This document shows, in pieces, positions 34,542 through 43,177 of a stretch of DNA of 64,000 bases (position 1 is its first letter; the number at the start of each line of letters is the position of its first letter). Where the stretch lies: contig NZ_AZUI01000001.1 in NCBI RefSeq assembly GCF_000526995.1, positions 6,118,001 through 6,182,000 of the forward strand, in the 5' to 3' direction. A program made the position numbers and the translations under genes. The notes below the pieces were generated by a model. That model did no database searches, was not told the origin of the DNA, and saw only the letters and a list, made by a program, of their open reading frames with translations. Source of the DNA: Lacrimispora indolis DSM 755 (GTDB lineage Bacteria; Bacillota; Clostridia; Lachnospirales; Lachnospiraceae).

Positions 34542-36020
34542 TTAACCAAACGGATTCTCCGTCTTATAAAGCATCCCCTTAGGCTGGTTAAATCCGATTT
34601 CTTCCACCCCAAGATACTTAAATACCTCAAATATGGCCTTCCCATAATGGCCGAAAGCAACCGCACCGTGGTGAGGGAAGTTCTTCTCGATCAGCACATG
34701 GCGGTAAAACCTTCCCATTTCCGGAATTGCAAACACACCGATGGACCCAAAGGAACGGGTTGCAACGGGAAGCACCTCTCCCTGGGCAACGTAAGCACGG
34801 AGTAAATTGTCCGCAGTGCTCTGCAGACGGAAAAACGTAATGTCGCCGGGAGCAATATCCCCTTCAAGGGTTCCCTGGGTAACCTCCTCAGGAAGCGCTC
34901 TGGCCATGATCATCTGGTACTTCATGGAACAGGCAGAAAGCTTTCTGGAACAGGTATTTCCGCAGTGGAAGCCCATAAAGGTATCCTGGTGGGTATAATC
35001 ATGCTTGCCCTTAATATCCCCTTCATACATATCGGCAGGCACCGTATTGTTAATATCAAGCAGGGTCACGGCATCCAGACTGATGCAGGTTCCGATGAAC
35101 TCACTGAGAGCTCCGTAAATGTCTACTTCACAGGAAACCGGGATGCCCATTCCTGTCAGACGGCTGTTTACGTAGCATGGAACAAATCCGAACTGGGTCT
35201 GGAATGCGGGCCAGCATTTACCTGCAATGGCTACATATTTCCGGTATCCCTTGTGAGCCTCCACCCAATCCAAAAGGGTGAGTTCATACTGGGCAAGCTT
35301 TGGAAGGATCTCCGGCTTTTGATTTCCTTCTCCCAGTTCCTTTTCCATATCTTTTACCACATCCGGAATCCTTGGATCGTCTGCATGCTTATTATAAGCT
35401 TCAAATAAATCCAGCTCAGAGTTTTCTTCGATCTCCACTCCCAGGTTATAAAGCTGCTTGATAGGAGCATTGCATGCAAGGAAATTTAAAGGGCGCGGAC
35501 CAAAGCTGATGATTTTTAACTGGGAAAGCCCTACCAGGCTTCTGGCTATGGGAAGGAATTCCTCGATCATGTCGGCACATTCCTCTGCCGTTCCCACCGG
35601 ATATTCCGGTATGTATGCCTTGACATTTCTCAGCTTTAAATTGTAGCTTGCATTTAACATTCCGCAGTAGGCGTCTCCACGTCCCTGAGTTAAGTTATCC
35701 CCGCTTTCCTCAGCCGCAGCGATAAACATGACCGGTCCGTCAAAATGCTTTGCAAGAAGGGTTTCTGAAATCTCCGGTCCAAAGTTTCCAAGATATACTA
35801 CCAGGGCATTGCAGCCGGCTTCCCTTACATCCTCCAAGGCCTGGACCATGTGGATCTCACTTTCCACGATACAGACAGGACTTTCATAGATGTTTGCGGC
35901 ATCATACTTTGCACTGTATGCCTCTACCAGCGCTTTTCTCCTGTTTACAGACAAGGATTCAGGGAAACAGTCCCTGCTCACCGCCACGATTCCTACTTTT
36001 AATTCCGGGATATTATTCAT
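34542..36020 (-). CDS. L-fucose/L-arabinose isomerase family protein
   Basis: About 492 residues of the FucI/AraA-like ketol-isomerase fold, here in the two-domain form often annotated L-fucose/L-arabinose isomerase. Landmarks include LVVYLGNFGPEI in the N-terminal domain and a metal-binding style C-terminal region (FMGFHCGNTCSRKL; GDITFFRLQ; HGAVAFGHYGKAIFEV). The ATG at 36020 has an AGGAGG site. It is the last gene after xylulokinase, a transaldolase-like aldolase and a DUF4867 protein, so it should convert an aldose to the ketose phosphorylated by the kinase. Pentose identity is not determined. Confidence 0.85.
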   Translation of the reverse strand: MNNIPELKVGIVAVSRDCFPESLSVNRRKALVEAYSAKYDAANIYESPVCIVESEIHMVQALEDVREAGCNALVVYLGNFGPEISETLLAKHFDGPVMFIAAAEESGDNLTQGRGDAYCGMLNASYNLKLRNVKAYIPEYPVGTAEECADMIEEFLPIARSLVGLSQLKIISFGPRPLNFLACNAPIKQLYNLGVEIEENSELDLFEAYNKHADDPRIPDVVKDMEKELGEGNQKPEILPKLAQYELTLLDWVEAHKGYRKYVAIAGKCWPAFQTQFGFVPCYVNSRLTGMGIPVSCEVDIYGALSEFIGTCISLDAVTLLDINNTVPADMYEGDIKGKHDYTHQDTFMGFHCGNTCSRKLSACSMKYQMIMARALPEEVTQGTLEGDIAPGDITFFRLQSTADNLLRAYVAQGEVLPVATRSFGSIGVFAIPEMGRFYRHVLIEKNFPHHGAVAFGHYGKAIFEVFKYLGVEEIGFNQPKGMLYKTENPFG

Positions 36021-36095
36021 TGTATCACTCCTCCTGTTATTTTCAGGCATTTCCTTTTCAGTCATATGCCTGCTGATTTCATTGTTAAACATTTG

Positions 36096-36722
36096 TCAAA
36101 TAGATAGATTTTCTCCTGTTACGCCGATATAAGCATGCTCCGGAAGTCCGCCCTCTTTATGTCCAATGAGCCATTTGTTCCTGGCAAACAGCAATCTGTC
36201 CTCTTCATTCAGGGCTTCTCCGGCAGGCTCTAAATCGGTGTTGGTATCCTTTGGAAGAATCACCACACAACGGAAGCCCTCTTCCTCTACATGGCAGGGC
36301 GCATAATGAAGAGTTGTGGCGTAAACTTCAATGATTGTCCCTGCTGGAACCAGGAATGCCTCCATTTTGCCTGAATCATATGTATAATCCGGGGCAATAT
36401 CCTGCTGCCGCCCTAAAATCAGGACCAGATCCGTCACGGCTATATTTATCTCTGAATTCCTGTGGTATTCCACTGCGTTCAGCTTTTTATTGTGGCCGTT
36501 GCAGTAGCCTACCTGAATGGGCAGCTGGCCGTACAGCTTCTTTTCCATTTCCTTAGAAACCGCCAGTTCTTCTAATTCCTCTACGGAAGGTACATAAATC
36601 ACATCTTCCGGAAGAGGTGTTTCCTTCATTTTTTCCAACAGCTCTCCTGCATCGTATCCTGTGACCACTTTTCCGTAAGTGCAAAAGCTTGGATCTGTCA
36701 CTGGTTTGATTGGTAATCCCAT
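36096..36722 (-). CDS. DUF4867 family protein (cupin-like)
   Basis: 208 residues. The centre is cupin-like: a YHRNSEINIAVTDLVLILG strand pattern, FLVPAGTIIEVYATTLHYAPC and CVVILPKDTN fit a metal-binding jelly roll with His and Glu residues. This resembles DUF4867 proteins, which accompany sugar isomerase operons in clostridia. A role as sugar epimerase or mutarotase-like helper is a guess from context. It sits 18 bases after the aldolase gene and 75 bases before the isomerase start. Confidence 0.75.
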   Translation of the reverse strand: MGLPIKPVTDPSFCTYGKVVTGYDAGELLEKMKETPLPEDVIYVPSVEELEELAVSKEMEKKLYGQLPIQVGYCNGHNKKLNAVEYHRNSEINIAVTDLVLILGRQQDIAPDYTYDSGKMEAFLVPAGTIIEVYATTLHYAPCHVEEEGFRCVVILPKDTNTDLEPAGEALNEEDRLLFARNKWLIGHKEGGLPEHAYIGVTGENLSI

Positions 36723-36740
36723 GGTTTTTCCTCTCTTTTT

Positions 36741-37394
36741 TTATTCTCCGAATACAGCCAGATAATCCTTTTTAAATTTTTCAATTCCCTGGTCTGTCAG
36801 CGGGTGCTGTATCATCTGAACCAGCACCTTGTAGGGTACCGTTGCAATATCGGCCCCTGCTTTGGCGCAGTCAATCACATGGATGGGATTGCGCACACTG
36901 GCCGCAATGATCTCGGTCTCAATTCCATGAATCTGGAATATTTCCATAATGTCTTCAATGAGGTCGATCCCAGGCATGGAGATGTCATCCAAGCGTCCCA
37001 AAAACGGGGATACATAGGCTGCACCTGCTCTTGCTGCCAAAAGGGCCTGGGCCGCTGAAAATACCAGGGTAACATTAGTAGAAATTCCCTCTGCACTCAG
37101 CACCTTCACTGCCTTTAGCCCCTCTGCAGTCATTGGAATTTTCACCACCATGTTGGGATGGATGGCCGCTATCTCCCGGCCTTCCTTTATCATGCCCTTT
37201 GCATCCACTGTAGTGGCCTTCACCTCTCCGCTGATAGGACCGTCAACAATGGAGGCGATTTCCCCGATCACCTGCTTAAAATCGCGGCCTTCCTTTGCAA
37301 TCAGGGACGGGTTGGTGGTAACCCCGCAGATAATTCCCATTTCATTGGCCATTCTGATTTCTTCCACATTTGCCGTATCAATAAAAAAACGCAT
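36741..37394 (-). CDS. fsa: Fructose-6-phosphate aldolase / transaldolase-like (TalC/FSA)
   Basis: 217 residues, the length of the short FSA/TalC group rather than classical transaldolase. N-terminal [13 protein letters not shown] and [13 protein letters not shown] are family signatures, and the Schiff-base Lys is in [10 protein letters not shown] (about residue 85). It may act as transaldolase in the pentose phosphate pathway or cleave a ketose phosphate made by the neighbouring kinase. It has an AGGAGG site and lies directly after xylB. Confidence 0.93.
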   Translation of the reverse strand: MRFFIDTANVEEIRMANEMGIICGVTTNPSLIAKEGRDFKQVIGEIASIVDGPISGEVKATTVDAKGMIKEGREIAAIHPNMVVKIPMTAEGLKAVKVLSAEGISTNVTLVFSAAQALLAARAGAAYVSPFLGRLDDISMPGIDLIEDIMEIFQIHGIETEIIAASVRNPIHVIDCAKAGADIATVPYKVLVQMIQHPLTDQGIEKFKKDYLAVFGE

Positions 37395-37427
37395 TGATTC
37401 ATCCTCCTGTTTTTCTTTTTGTACGAT

Positions 37428-38951
37428 TTATAACGCTGCGAGCCTTTTATAGCTGTCCTTCAGATCCTCATAAAGCTGCTTGTATAGCTGATGGTATTTT
37501 TTATAAAGGCCGGCCTGTCTTTCTTCTGGACCTGTGGACTTATCCTCAGAGATCAGGGCATCACAGGCTGCTTCCACGCTCTCATAAATCCCGCATCCTA
37601 CTCCGGCCAAAATGGCAGCTCCCAGGGCAGGTCCTTCTGTCTGGGCAACGGTTTTTACATGGCAGTCATACATATCAGCCAGCATCTGACGCCACACCGG
37701 ACTTTTTCCACCGCCGCCGCATGCCATCATCTCTCCCACGCTGATTCCCATTTCCTTGAGAATGTCATTGCAGTCACTGAGAGAATAAGATACTCCTTCC
37801 ATGACAGCCCGAAGCATATGCTTTCTTGTATGTATGGCGGAAAGTCCAAAAAATACTGCCCGGCAGTCCGGGTCCAGATGAGGGGTCCGCTCCCCCATTA
37901 AATAGGGAAGGTAAATGAGCTTATCGCTTCCTGCCTCTACCTGGGCCACATCCCTGTTAATGAGATCGTAAACATCAATCCCCTGGCTTTGGGCCTCTTC
38001 CACATAATCCTGACAGAAATTGTCCTTAAACCATTTTAGGGAAAGACCTGCCCCCTGGGTCACTCCCATCACATGCCATGCCCCCGGAACGGCGCAGCAG
38101 CAGGTATGGACTCTTCCCTTGGGATCAATGGTGACCTGGCCGCTGTGGGCAAACACGACTCCTGAAGTACCTATGGTGGTAAAGGCCGTTCCATCCTTTA
38201 CAACACCTGTCCCTACCGCGGCTGCCGCATTGTCTCCGGCTCCTCCTACGACTTTTGTTTCCACAGAAAGTCCGGTTTTCTCCGCGATCTCCGGAAGAAG
38301 GGTCCCCGTCACCTCACAGGATTCAAATACTTTGCCCAAAAGCTCCTGATCAATATCCAGCTTATCCAGGACTTCTTTTGACCAGCACCTTCCCGGCACA
38401 TCCAAAAGCTGCATTCCGCTGGCGTCGGAAACCTCGGTTGCATAAACTCCCGTCAATACGTGACGGATGTAATCCTTTGGAAGGAGGATATGCCTGCACC
38501 TTCCGTAATTCTCAGGCTCATTTTTTCTCACCCATAAAATCTTGGCCGCCGTCCAGCCGGTAAGAGGCGGATTGGCTGTGATCTCAATCCAGCGCTCTTT
38601 TGGCATGATCTCAAGCATGTCTTCCACTTCGGCTCCAGTCCTCTGGTCACACCAGATGATGGAAGGGCGTATGACCTCATTTTTTTCATCAAGCATTACA
38701 AGCCCGTGCATCTGGCCTGAGATTCCGATTCCCTTCACATCCTCTTTTAAAACGCCTGACTCTGCCACCACCTGGGAAAGGGTAGCAAGAACCGCCTCCT
38801 TCCAGTCTTCCGGCTTCTGCTCCGCCCAGCCGTTCCTGGGCTGGTAAAGGGGATATTCCCTGGACGCGGAAGCAACCACAGAACCCTTTTCATCAAACAG
38901 AACAGTCTTTGTCGCCGATGTCCCCACGTCAATTCCAATCAGATAATTCAT
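37428..38951 (-). CDS. xylB: Xylulokinase
   Basis: 507 residues of the FGGY kinase family. The N-terminal phosphate-binding motif is YLIGIDVGTSATKTVLFDE, and the xylulokinase-typical GISGQMHGLVMLD, GAGDNAAAAVG and GGGGKSPVWRQMLADM motifs follow. It phosphorylates D-xylulose or a related ketose. It heads the operon xylB-fsa-DUF4867-isomerase, starting with AGGAGG. Confidence 0.94.
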   Translation of the reverse strand: MNYLIGIDVGTSATKTVLFDEKGSVVASASREYPLYQPRNGWAEQKPEDWKEAVLATLSQVVAESGVLKEDVKGIGISGQMHGLVMLDEKNEVIRPSIIWCDQRTGAEVEDMLEIMPKERWIEITANPPLTGWTAAKILWVRKNEPENYGRCRHILLPKDYIRHVLTGVYATEVSDASGMQLLDVPGRCWSKEVLDKLDIDQELLGKVFESCEVTGTLLPEIAEKTGLSVETKVVGGAGDNAAAAVGTGVVKDGTAFTTIGTSGVVFAHSGQVTIDPKGRVHTCCCAVPGAWHVMGVTQGAGLSLKWFKDNFCQDYVEEAQSQGIDVYDLINRDVAQVEAGSDKLIYLPYLMGERTPHLDPDCRAVFFGLSAIHTRKHMLRAVMEGVSYSLSDCNDILKEMGISVGEMMACGGGGKSPVWRQMLADMYDCHVKTVAQTEGPALGAAILAGVGCGIYESVEAACDALISEDKSTGPEERQAGLYKKYHQLYKQLYEDLKDSYKRLAAL

Positions 38952-39004
38952 CCTGATACCTCCTCAAAAGATCTCTTAATCTGATTATAATATACCTGCA
39001 TGAA

Positions 39005-39018
39005 AAAAGCGTGCTTTT
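39005..39018. promoter_or_regulatory. Palindrome upstream of xylB, candidate operator
   Basis: AAAAGC-GT-GCTTTT is a perfect dyad about 55 bases upstream of the xylB start. A minus-strand TATAAT occurs at 38984-38989 between it and the gene, but no good -35 is placed. Confidence 0.35.
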
Positions 39019-39101
39019 ATTTGTCCAACTGATAGCACTTTCTTGCACAATAAACCCAAAAGCCAGATCCTCCTTAACCTGCTGCAGGTCATCTGATCTC
39101 A

Positions 39102-39130
39102 TAGACATCCACCCATGTACAGGTTATAAT
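39102..39130 (+). promoter_or_regulatory. Predicted promoter of the sugar O-acetyltransferase gene
   Basis: TAGACA (39102-39107), 17 bases, TATAAT (39125-39130). The predicted transcript begins just before the hairpin at 39143. Confidence 0.6.
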
Positions 39131-39133
39131 AAA

Positions 39134-39161
39134 TAAAAAAGAGGCTGTCAATCCGACAGCC
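39134..39161 (-). terminator. Hairpin in acetyltransferase leader, terminator-like on the minus strand
   Basis: GGCTGTC / GACAGCC with a 5-base loop is followed on the minus strand by TCTTTTTTATT. It may stop transcripts reading antisense through the acetyltransferase gene from the nuclease gene. On the plus strand it is a leader hairpin just before the ribosome site. Confidence 0.55.
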
Positions 39162-39183
39162 CCCGTACATTGAGGAGGTTTAT

Positions 39184-39789
39184 ATGGATTTAAGAGAAAA
39201 AATGAGAAGCGGAAAACTTTACAACTGCGTTGACGAGTCCCTGATGGCAGAACAAACCGCCTGCCTGGAAACCCTTTACGACTTCAATCAAACCCGTCCT
39301 TCCGAGAGCCGGAAGCGGCAGGATATCCTGAAAAAGCTCTTTGCCGAAATCGGAGCAAACTGTTACATAGAGCCTCCCCTCCACGCCAACTGGGGCAAGC
39401 ACGTCCATATGGGGAATGACGTTTATGCAAACTTTAACTTAACCCTTGTGGATGACGCCGATATCCACATCGGAAACAACGTCATGTTCGGCCCGAACGT
39501 TGTGGTGGACACTGCCGCCCATCCCATCCGCCCCGATATCCGCAAGAAGCAGATCCAGTTTAACGTCCCCGTTACCATCGAAGACAATGTATGGATCGGG
39601 GCCGGGGCCATCATCCTTCCCGGCGTACTCATCGGTGAAAACAGCGTGATCGGAGCCGGAAGCGTAGTGACAAAAGATATTCCCGCCAATGCAGTAGCCT
39701 ATGGAAGCCCCTGCAGAGTCATAAGAGAAATCGGACAGCGGGATATGAAGTACTATTTCAGGGACTGGGAAATCGATTTAGATGAATAA
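39184..39789 (+). CDS. Sugar O-acetyltransferase (maltose/galactoside acetyltransferase family)
   Basis: 201 residues. An N-terminal Mac domain (MRSGKLYNCVDESLMAEQ) precedes a left-handed beta-helix of hexapeptide repeats (IGNNVMFGPNVVVDTA, IEDNVWIGAGAIILPGVLIGENSVIGAGSVVTKDI). The catalytic His is expected in DTAAHPI. It transfers acetyl from acetyl-CoA to a sugar hydroxyl, usually on non-metabolised sugars for export. It begins with GAGGAGG. It ends 2 bases before the stop of the convergent nuclease gene. Confidence 0.93.
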   Translation: MDLREKMRSGKLYNCVDESLMAEQTACLETLYDFNQTRPSESRKRQDILKKLFAEIGANCYIEPPLHANWGKHVHMGNDVYANFNLTLVDDADIHIGNNVMFGPNVVVDTAAHPIRPDIRKKQIQFNVPVTIEDNVWIGAGAIILPGVLIGENSVIGAGSVVTKDIPANAVAYGSPCRVIREIGQRDMKYYFRDWEIDLDE

Positions 39790-39791
39790 TC

Positions 39792-41648
39792 TCATGCCTC
39801 TGCCTTTCTGCTTTCAAAATAAACGAACTTATCAATGGCATCTAAAATATCTTTAAAATCTTCCCGGGGAGCCAGATCAATGTATTTCTTCAACAGCTCC
39901 CCTTCCTGCTTTTTATAAGGCCCGTAAAAAATATCATACAGGTTATGGCCCCGCATATAAATCTTAAATTCCTCCATATAAGCCTTTAAATCCTCCATTG
40001 ATTCCATATCCTTACCTACTGTCTCCACAAACTGTCTCCCGCTCTTTAACCGGAAAAGATACTCCTTCCATTTCTCAAACAGAGTCCGGTAAAAGGCTTC
40101 TTCACTTTCCACCACTCCAAGCTCAGCCATGACTTTGGGATTTAAAAAATAATTCTCAAAAGAATAGTATTTTAAAATAAGCACATTCCTTCTGGTGACC
40201 TTTGGCAGCTTATCGATGTCCTCTAAACTGCGCTCGTCATAATACCGGCAAAGCTGGCCCGCCAGTTCCTCAGGATTCTTTCCATCCCCATCCCGGATCA
40301 TCAGGAACTGGTCTCTTAAATACACCTGATTCATGTATTTTAAATTGGCATAGGTCTTTATATTGGTACAGCTGTTGGTTGTGATGATGGAAATTCTGGA
40401 CAAATTTCCTTCTTTATCATGGATTTCCGAATAATATTTTTCCAGCAAAAGGGGCAGACGGCTCTTATCCTGCTTGCCCTCCACAATGAACACAAAGCTG
40501 ACTCCTAAAAAATCGTTGGCGCCATAGCCTAAATCATCTAAAATGGCATCAATATCGGTTCTGTCCCTGACAACGGAATAGCCGTCTCTATCCAGCACCA
40601 CCTGTCTGATCTGGCGGCTGGTGAAGTTAAACAGCATTCCGGGGGAATGGGTGGTAAAAATCACCTGATTCTTCTTGGATAACCGGTAAAGGATTTCGCT
40701 GGATATTTTCTGAAGCTGGGGATGAAGGAAAATCTCAGGGTCCTCTACGATAACAACGCTGGGAATCCGCTTTTCATCCTCTGTGTAGGTCTCCAAAAGA
40801 GACAGCATGTAAAGGCTTTTCATGCCATTGCTCAAATTATTGATGGGGCTTAACTTCCCTCTCTCCGCATGATAAGTCTCTGCCGCGACTTTAAACATCT
40901 CCCGGGGATTGCAGTTTAAGGAAAAGCGGATTTCCTCATAACCGCCGTTTTTTCTGTAGTTTTCATTGACCTTTTCAGCAAAATCATTTAAGTTCAGCTG
41001 GTACATCTTATATTCCAGGAGCTTTGCAGTCTCATAAATCTGCAGGTCCTCCGGCTTCTTCTGGTTGATCAGCCCAATACATTTAAAGCACTGGTTGCAT
41101 TCCCTTGCACCGTCAAACATACAAACATGGGTCCTCAGTTTCACCAACTGTTCATCCTCCTGAAAAAGCAGAAGATCGTTTTGAAACTGGTCTAAATCCC
41201 GTTCCGAGTCAATGTAATAAAGCCTGGGAAAAATATCCCTGATATACCGGTTATTCTTCCTGTACCCATCCTTAAACCGAACAACCCCATTCCAGTTTAC
41301 CTGATAGGTAAAAGACAGGCTTCCGTTACGATAAGAAGGCAGTTTTGATTCAAAATCATGTAGCCATGCCTCAAACCTCTTATACTGGCTTACCACCCCG
41401 CCTCTGTGAAAAGAGGCCAGATCCTCCGGCGTAATGGCCAGGGTCATGGTAATCTCTATATTCTGCTTTTTTTCGTTAAAATCTTCTTCTGTAATCTCAT
41501 AGGCTCCTGCTGCTGCCCGTATGGCATCCAGGATCCCTGTCTTTCCTGTATTGTTCTTTCCCACCAGTATCAGGGCATTTTCTACGCTTTGAATTTCCAT
41601 ATCCCGTATGGATTTAAAATTTTTAATATGTACCGACGTTATTTGCAT
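39792..41648 (-). CDS. OLD-family ATP-dependent endonuclease
   Basis: About 618 residues. The N-terminal ABC-type ATPase has MQITSVHIKNFKSIRDMEI, Walker A GKNNTGKTG (about residue 32), a signature-like LSNGMKSLYML, Walker B VVIVEDPEIFLHP and switch FTTHSPGML. The C-terminal TOPRIM nuclease shows VFIVEGKQDKSRLP and IRDGDGKN. A Cys cluster (CNQCFKC, about residues 183-189) sits in the helical insertion. The ATG at 41648 has an AAGGAG site. There is no helicase (GajB-like) partner, so this is a stand-alone class 1 OLD protein. Phage-defence or DNA-repair roles are known for the family. Confidence 0.88.
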   Translation of the reverse strand: MQITSVHIKNFKSIRDMEIQSVENALILVGKNNTGKTGILDAIRAAAGAYEITEEDFNEKKQNIEITMTLAITPEDLASFHRGGVVSQYKRFEAWLHDFESKLPSYRNGSLSFTYQVNWNGVVRFKDGYRKNNRYIRDIFPRLYYIDSERDLDQFQNDLLLFQEDEQLVKLRTHVCMFDGARECNQCFKCIGLINQKKPEDLQIYETAKLLEYKMYQLNLNDFAEKVNENYRKNGGYEEIRFSLNCNPREMFKVAAETYHAERGKLSPINNLSNGMKSLYMLSLLETYTEDEKRIPSVVIVEDPEIFLHPQLQKISSEILYRLSKKNQVIFTTHSPGMLFNFTSRQIRQVVLDRDGYSVVRDRTDIDAILDDLGYGANDFLGVSFVFIVEGKQDKSRLPLLLEKYYSEIHDKEGNLSRISIITTNSCTNIKTYANLKYMNQVYLRDQFLMIRDGDGKNPEELAGQLCRYYDERSLEDIDKLPKVTRRNVLILKYYSFENYFLNPKVMAELGVVESEEAFYRTLFEKWKEYLFRLKSGRQFVETVGKDMESMEDLKAYMEEFKIYMRGHNLYDIFYGPYKKQEGELLKKYIDLAPREDFKDILDAIDKFVYFESRKAEA

Positions 41649-41779
41649 AGGCCTCTCCTTTATAAAACCAAGTATAAAAGGCAGAAAGGAAAATTTCAAG
41701 TTCTGCCGAAAAAAAAATCACACTGTCCTTTCCCCTGTGTCATAGTATAGATTATATTATTTTCACAGGAGTGGTTCCT

Positions 41780-43150
41780 ATGTTTGATCCTTATCTGGTG
41801 CTTACACCTCTGCACTATATCTATCTCATTGGCGTCATTGTGATCCTTGCCGTCATGGTTCTCCGAAAGGATACGCCCCTGGTCTGCCTCCTTTTTCTCT
41901 TCCTTCTTGGCTTTGTAGGCCTTAGGTCCCTGGCGGGAGGCATTATGACCGTGTTCAACGCCATCTTGTATGCTTCCAAAGAGTTTATGGAGATTATTGC
42001 CACCATTGCCCTTGTCACGGCACTGTCCAAATGCTTAAAGGACTTAGGAAGCGATTATCTGATGATGATACCCATGTCAAAGGTCATGAAATCTCCTTCC
42101 CTTACCTGGTGGATCCTGGGCGGTACCATGCTGGTATTTTCCCTCTTTCTCTGGCCTTCCCCATCCGTAGCTTTGGTCGGGGCCATCATGCTTCCTTTTG
42201 CAGTCAAAGCCGGTCTGGATCCCCTGGCAGCCGCCATGTCCATGAACTTATTCGGTCATGGAATCGCTTTAAGCTACGACTTTGTCATCCAGGGCGCACC
42301 GGCCATTTCCGCAGGAGCAGCCTCCATTTCAACCTCCGACATCCTGACAAAGGGACGGCCTTTGTTTCTGGTAATGGGCATTGTTACCGTTGTTTCCGCA
42401 TATCTGTTAAACAGGAGCGGGATCTCTGCCTGCTGTCAGGAAGTCCATATTCAGAATACCGAAGAACGTCCTGATACCGGAACCGCCGCCATCATAATGG
42501 CGATCCTGACCCCCCTGTTTTTCTTGGCCGACATCCTTCTTATGCTGGCTTTTGACCTAAAGGGAGGGGAGGCCACAAGCATGGTTTCCGGCACAGCCGT
42601 CCTGGTCATGGGTATTGGAGCAGTTTTAGGCTTTGGAAGGCATTCTCTGGAAAAAGTAACCTCCTATGTTACCGAAGGCTTTCTCTTTGCCATACGGATC
42701 TTTGCTCCCGTCATCATCATCGGAGCCTTTTTCTTTTTAGGAGGAGAGGGAATTTCCACCATCATGGGAGATCAGTTTCAAAGAGGGATTATGAATGACT
42801 GGGCAATCTGGCTGGCTCATAATGTGCCTCTTAACAAATATATGGCTGCATTTTTCCAGCTGGTTATCGGCGGCTTAACGGGACTGGATGGTTCAGGCTT
42901 TTCCGGCCTTCCTCTCACCGGCGCATTGGCAAACACCTTTGGCACGGCAGTGGGGGCCTCTGTCCCGGTTCTGGCTTCCCTGGGCCAGATCGCCGCGATT
43001 TTTGTAGGAGGCGGCACCATTGTTCCCTGGGGACTTATACCCGTTGCAGCCATTTGCAGCGTAAATCCCTTAGAGCTTGCCAGAAAAAATCTTCCTCCGG
43101 TCATGATCGGTTTTCTTGCTACTTTTATCGCCGCTTGTTTTCTTCTATAG
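41780..43150 (+). CDS. Putative ion-transporter-type membrane protein
   Basis: About 456 residues with 11-12 predicted TM helices arranged as two similar halves. Small-residue-rich re-entrant segments (FGHGIALSYDFVIQGAPAIS; GLTGLDGSGFSGLPLTGALA) resemble those of ion-transporter superfamily organic-anion carriers. The ATG at 41780 is preceded by AGGAG; the GTG at 41771 is rejected. asnB follows after 27 bases. Substrate is unknown; a dicarboxylate or amino acid is possible. Confidence 0.7.
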   Translation: MFDPYLVLTPLHYIYLIGVIVILAVMVLRKDTPLVCLLFLFLLGFVGLRSLAGGIMTVFNAILYASKEFMEIIATIALVTALSKCLKDLGSDYLMMIPMSKVMKSPSLTWWILGGTMLVFSLFLWPSPSVALVGAIMLPFAVKAGLDPLAAAMSMNLFGHGIALSYDFVIQGAPAISAGAASISTSDILTKGRPLFLVMGIVTVVSAYLLNRSGISACCQEVHIQNTEERPDTGTAAIIMAILTPLFFLADILLMLAFDLKGGEATSMVSGTAVLVMGIGAVLGFGRHSLEKVTSYVTEGFLFAIRIFAPVIIIGAFFFLGGEGISTIMGDQFQRGIMNDWAIWLAHNVPLNKYMAAFFQLVIGGLTGLDGSGFSGLPLTGALANTFGTAVGASVPVLASLGQIAAIFVGGGTIVPWGLIPVAAICSVNPLELARKNLPPVMIGFLATFIAACFLL

Positions 43151-43177
43151 ATGGTCCAGCTTTAAGGAGGGATTTCC

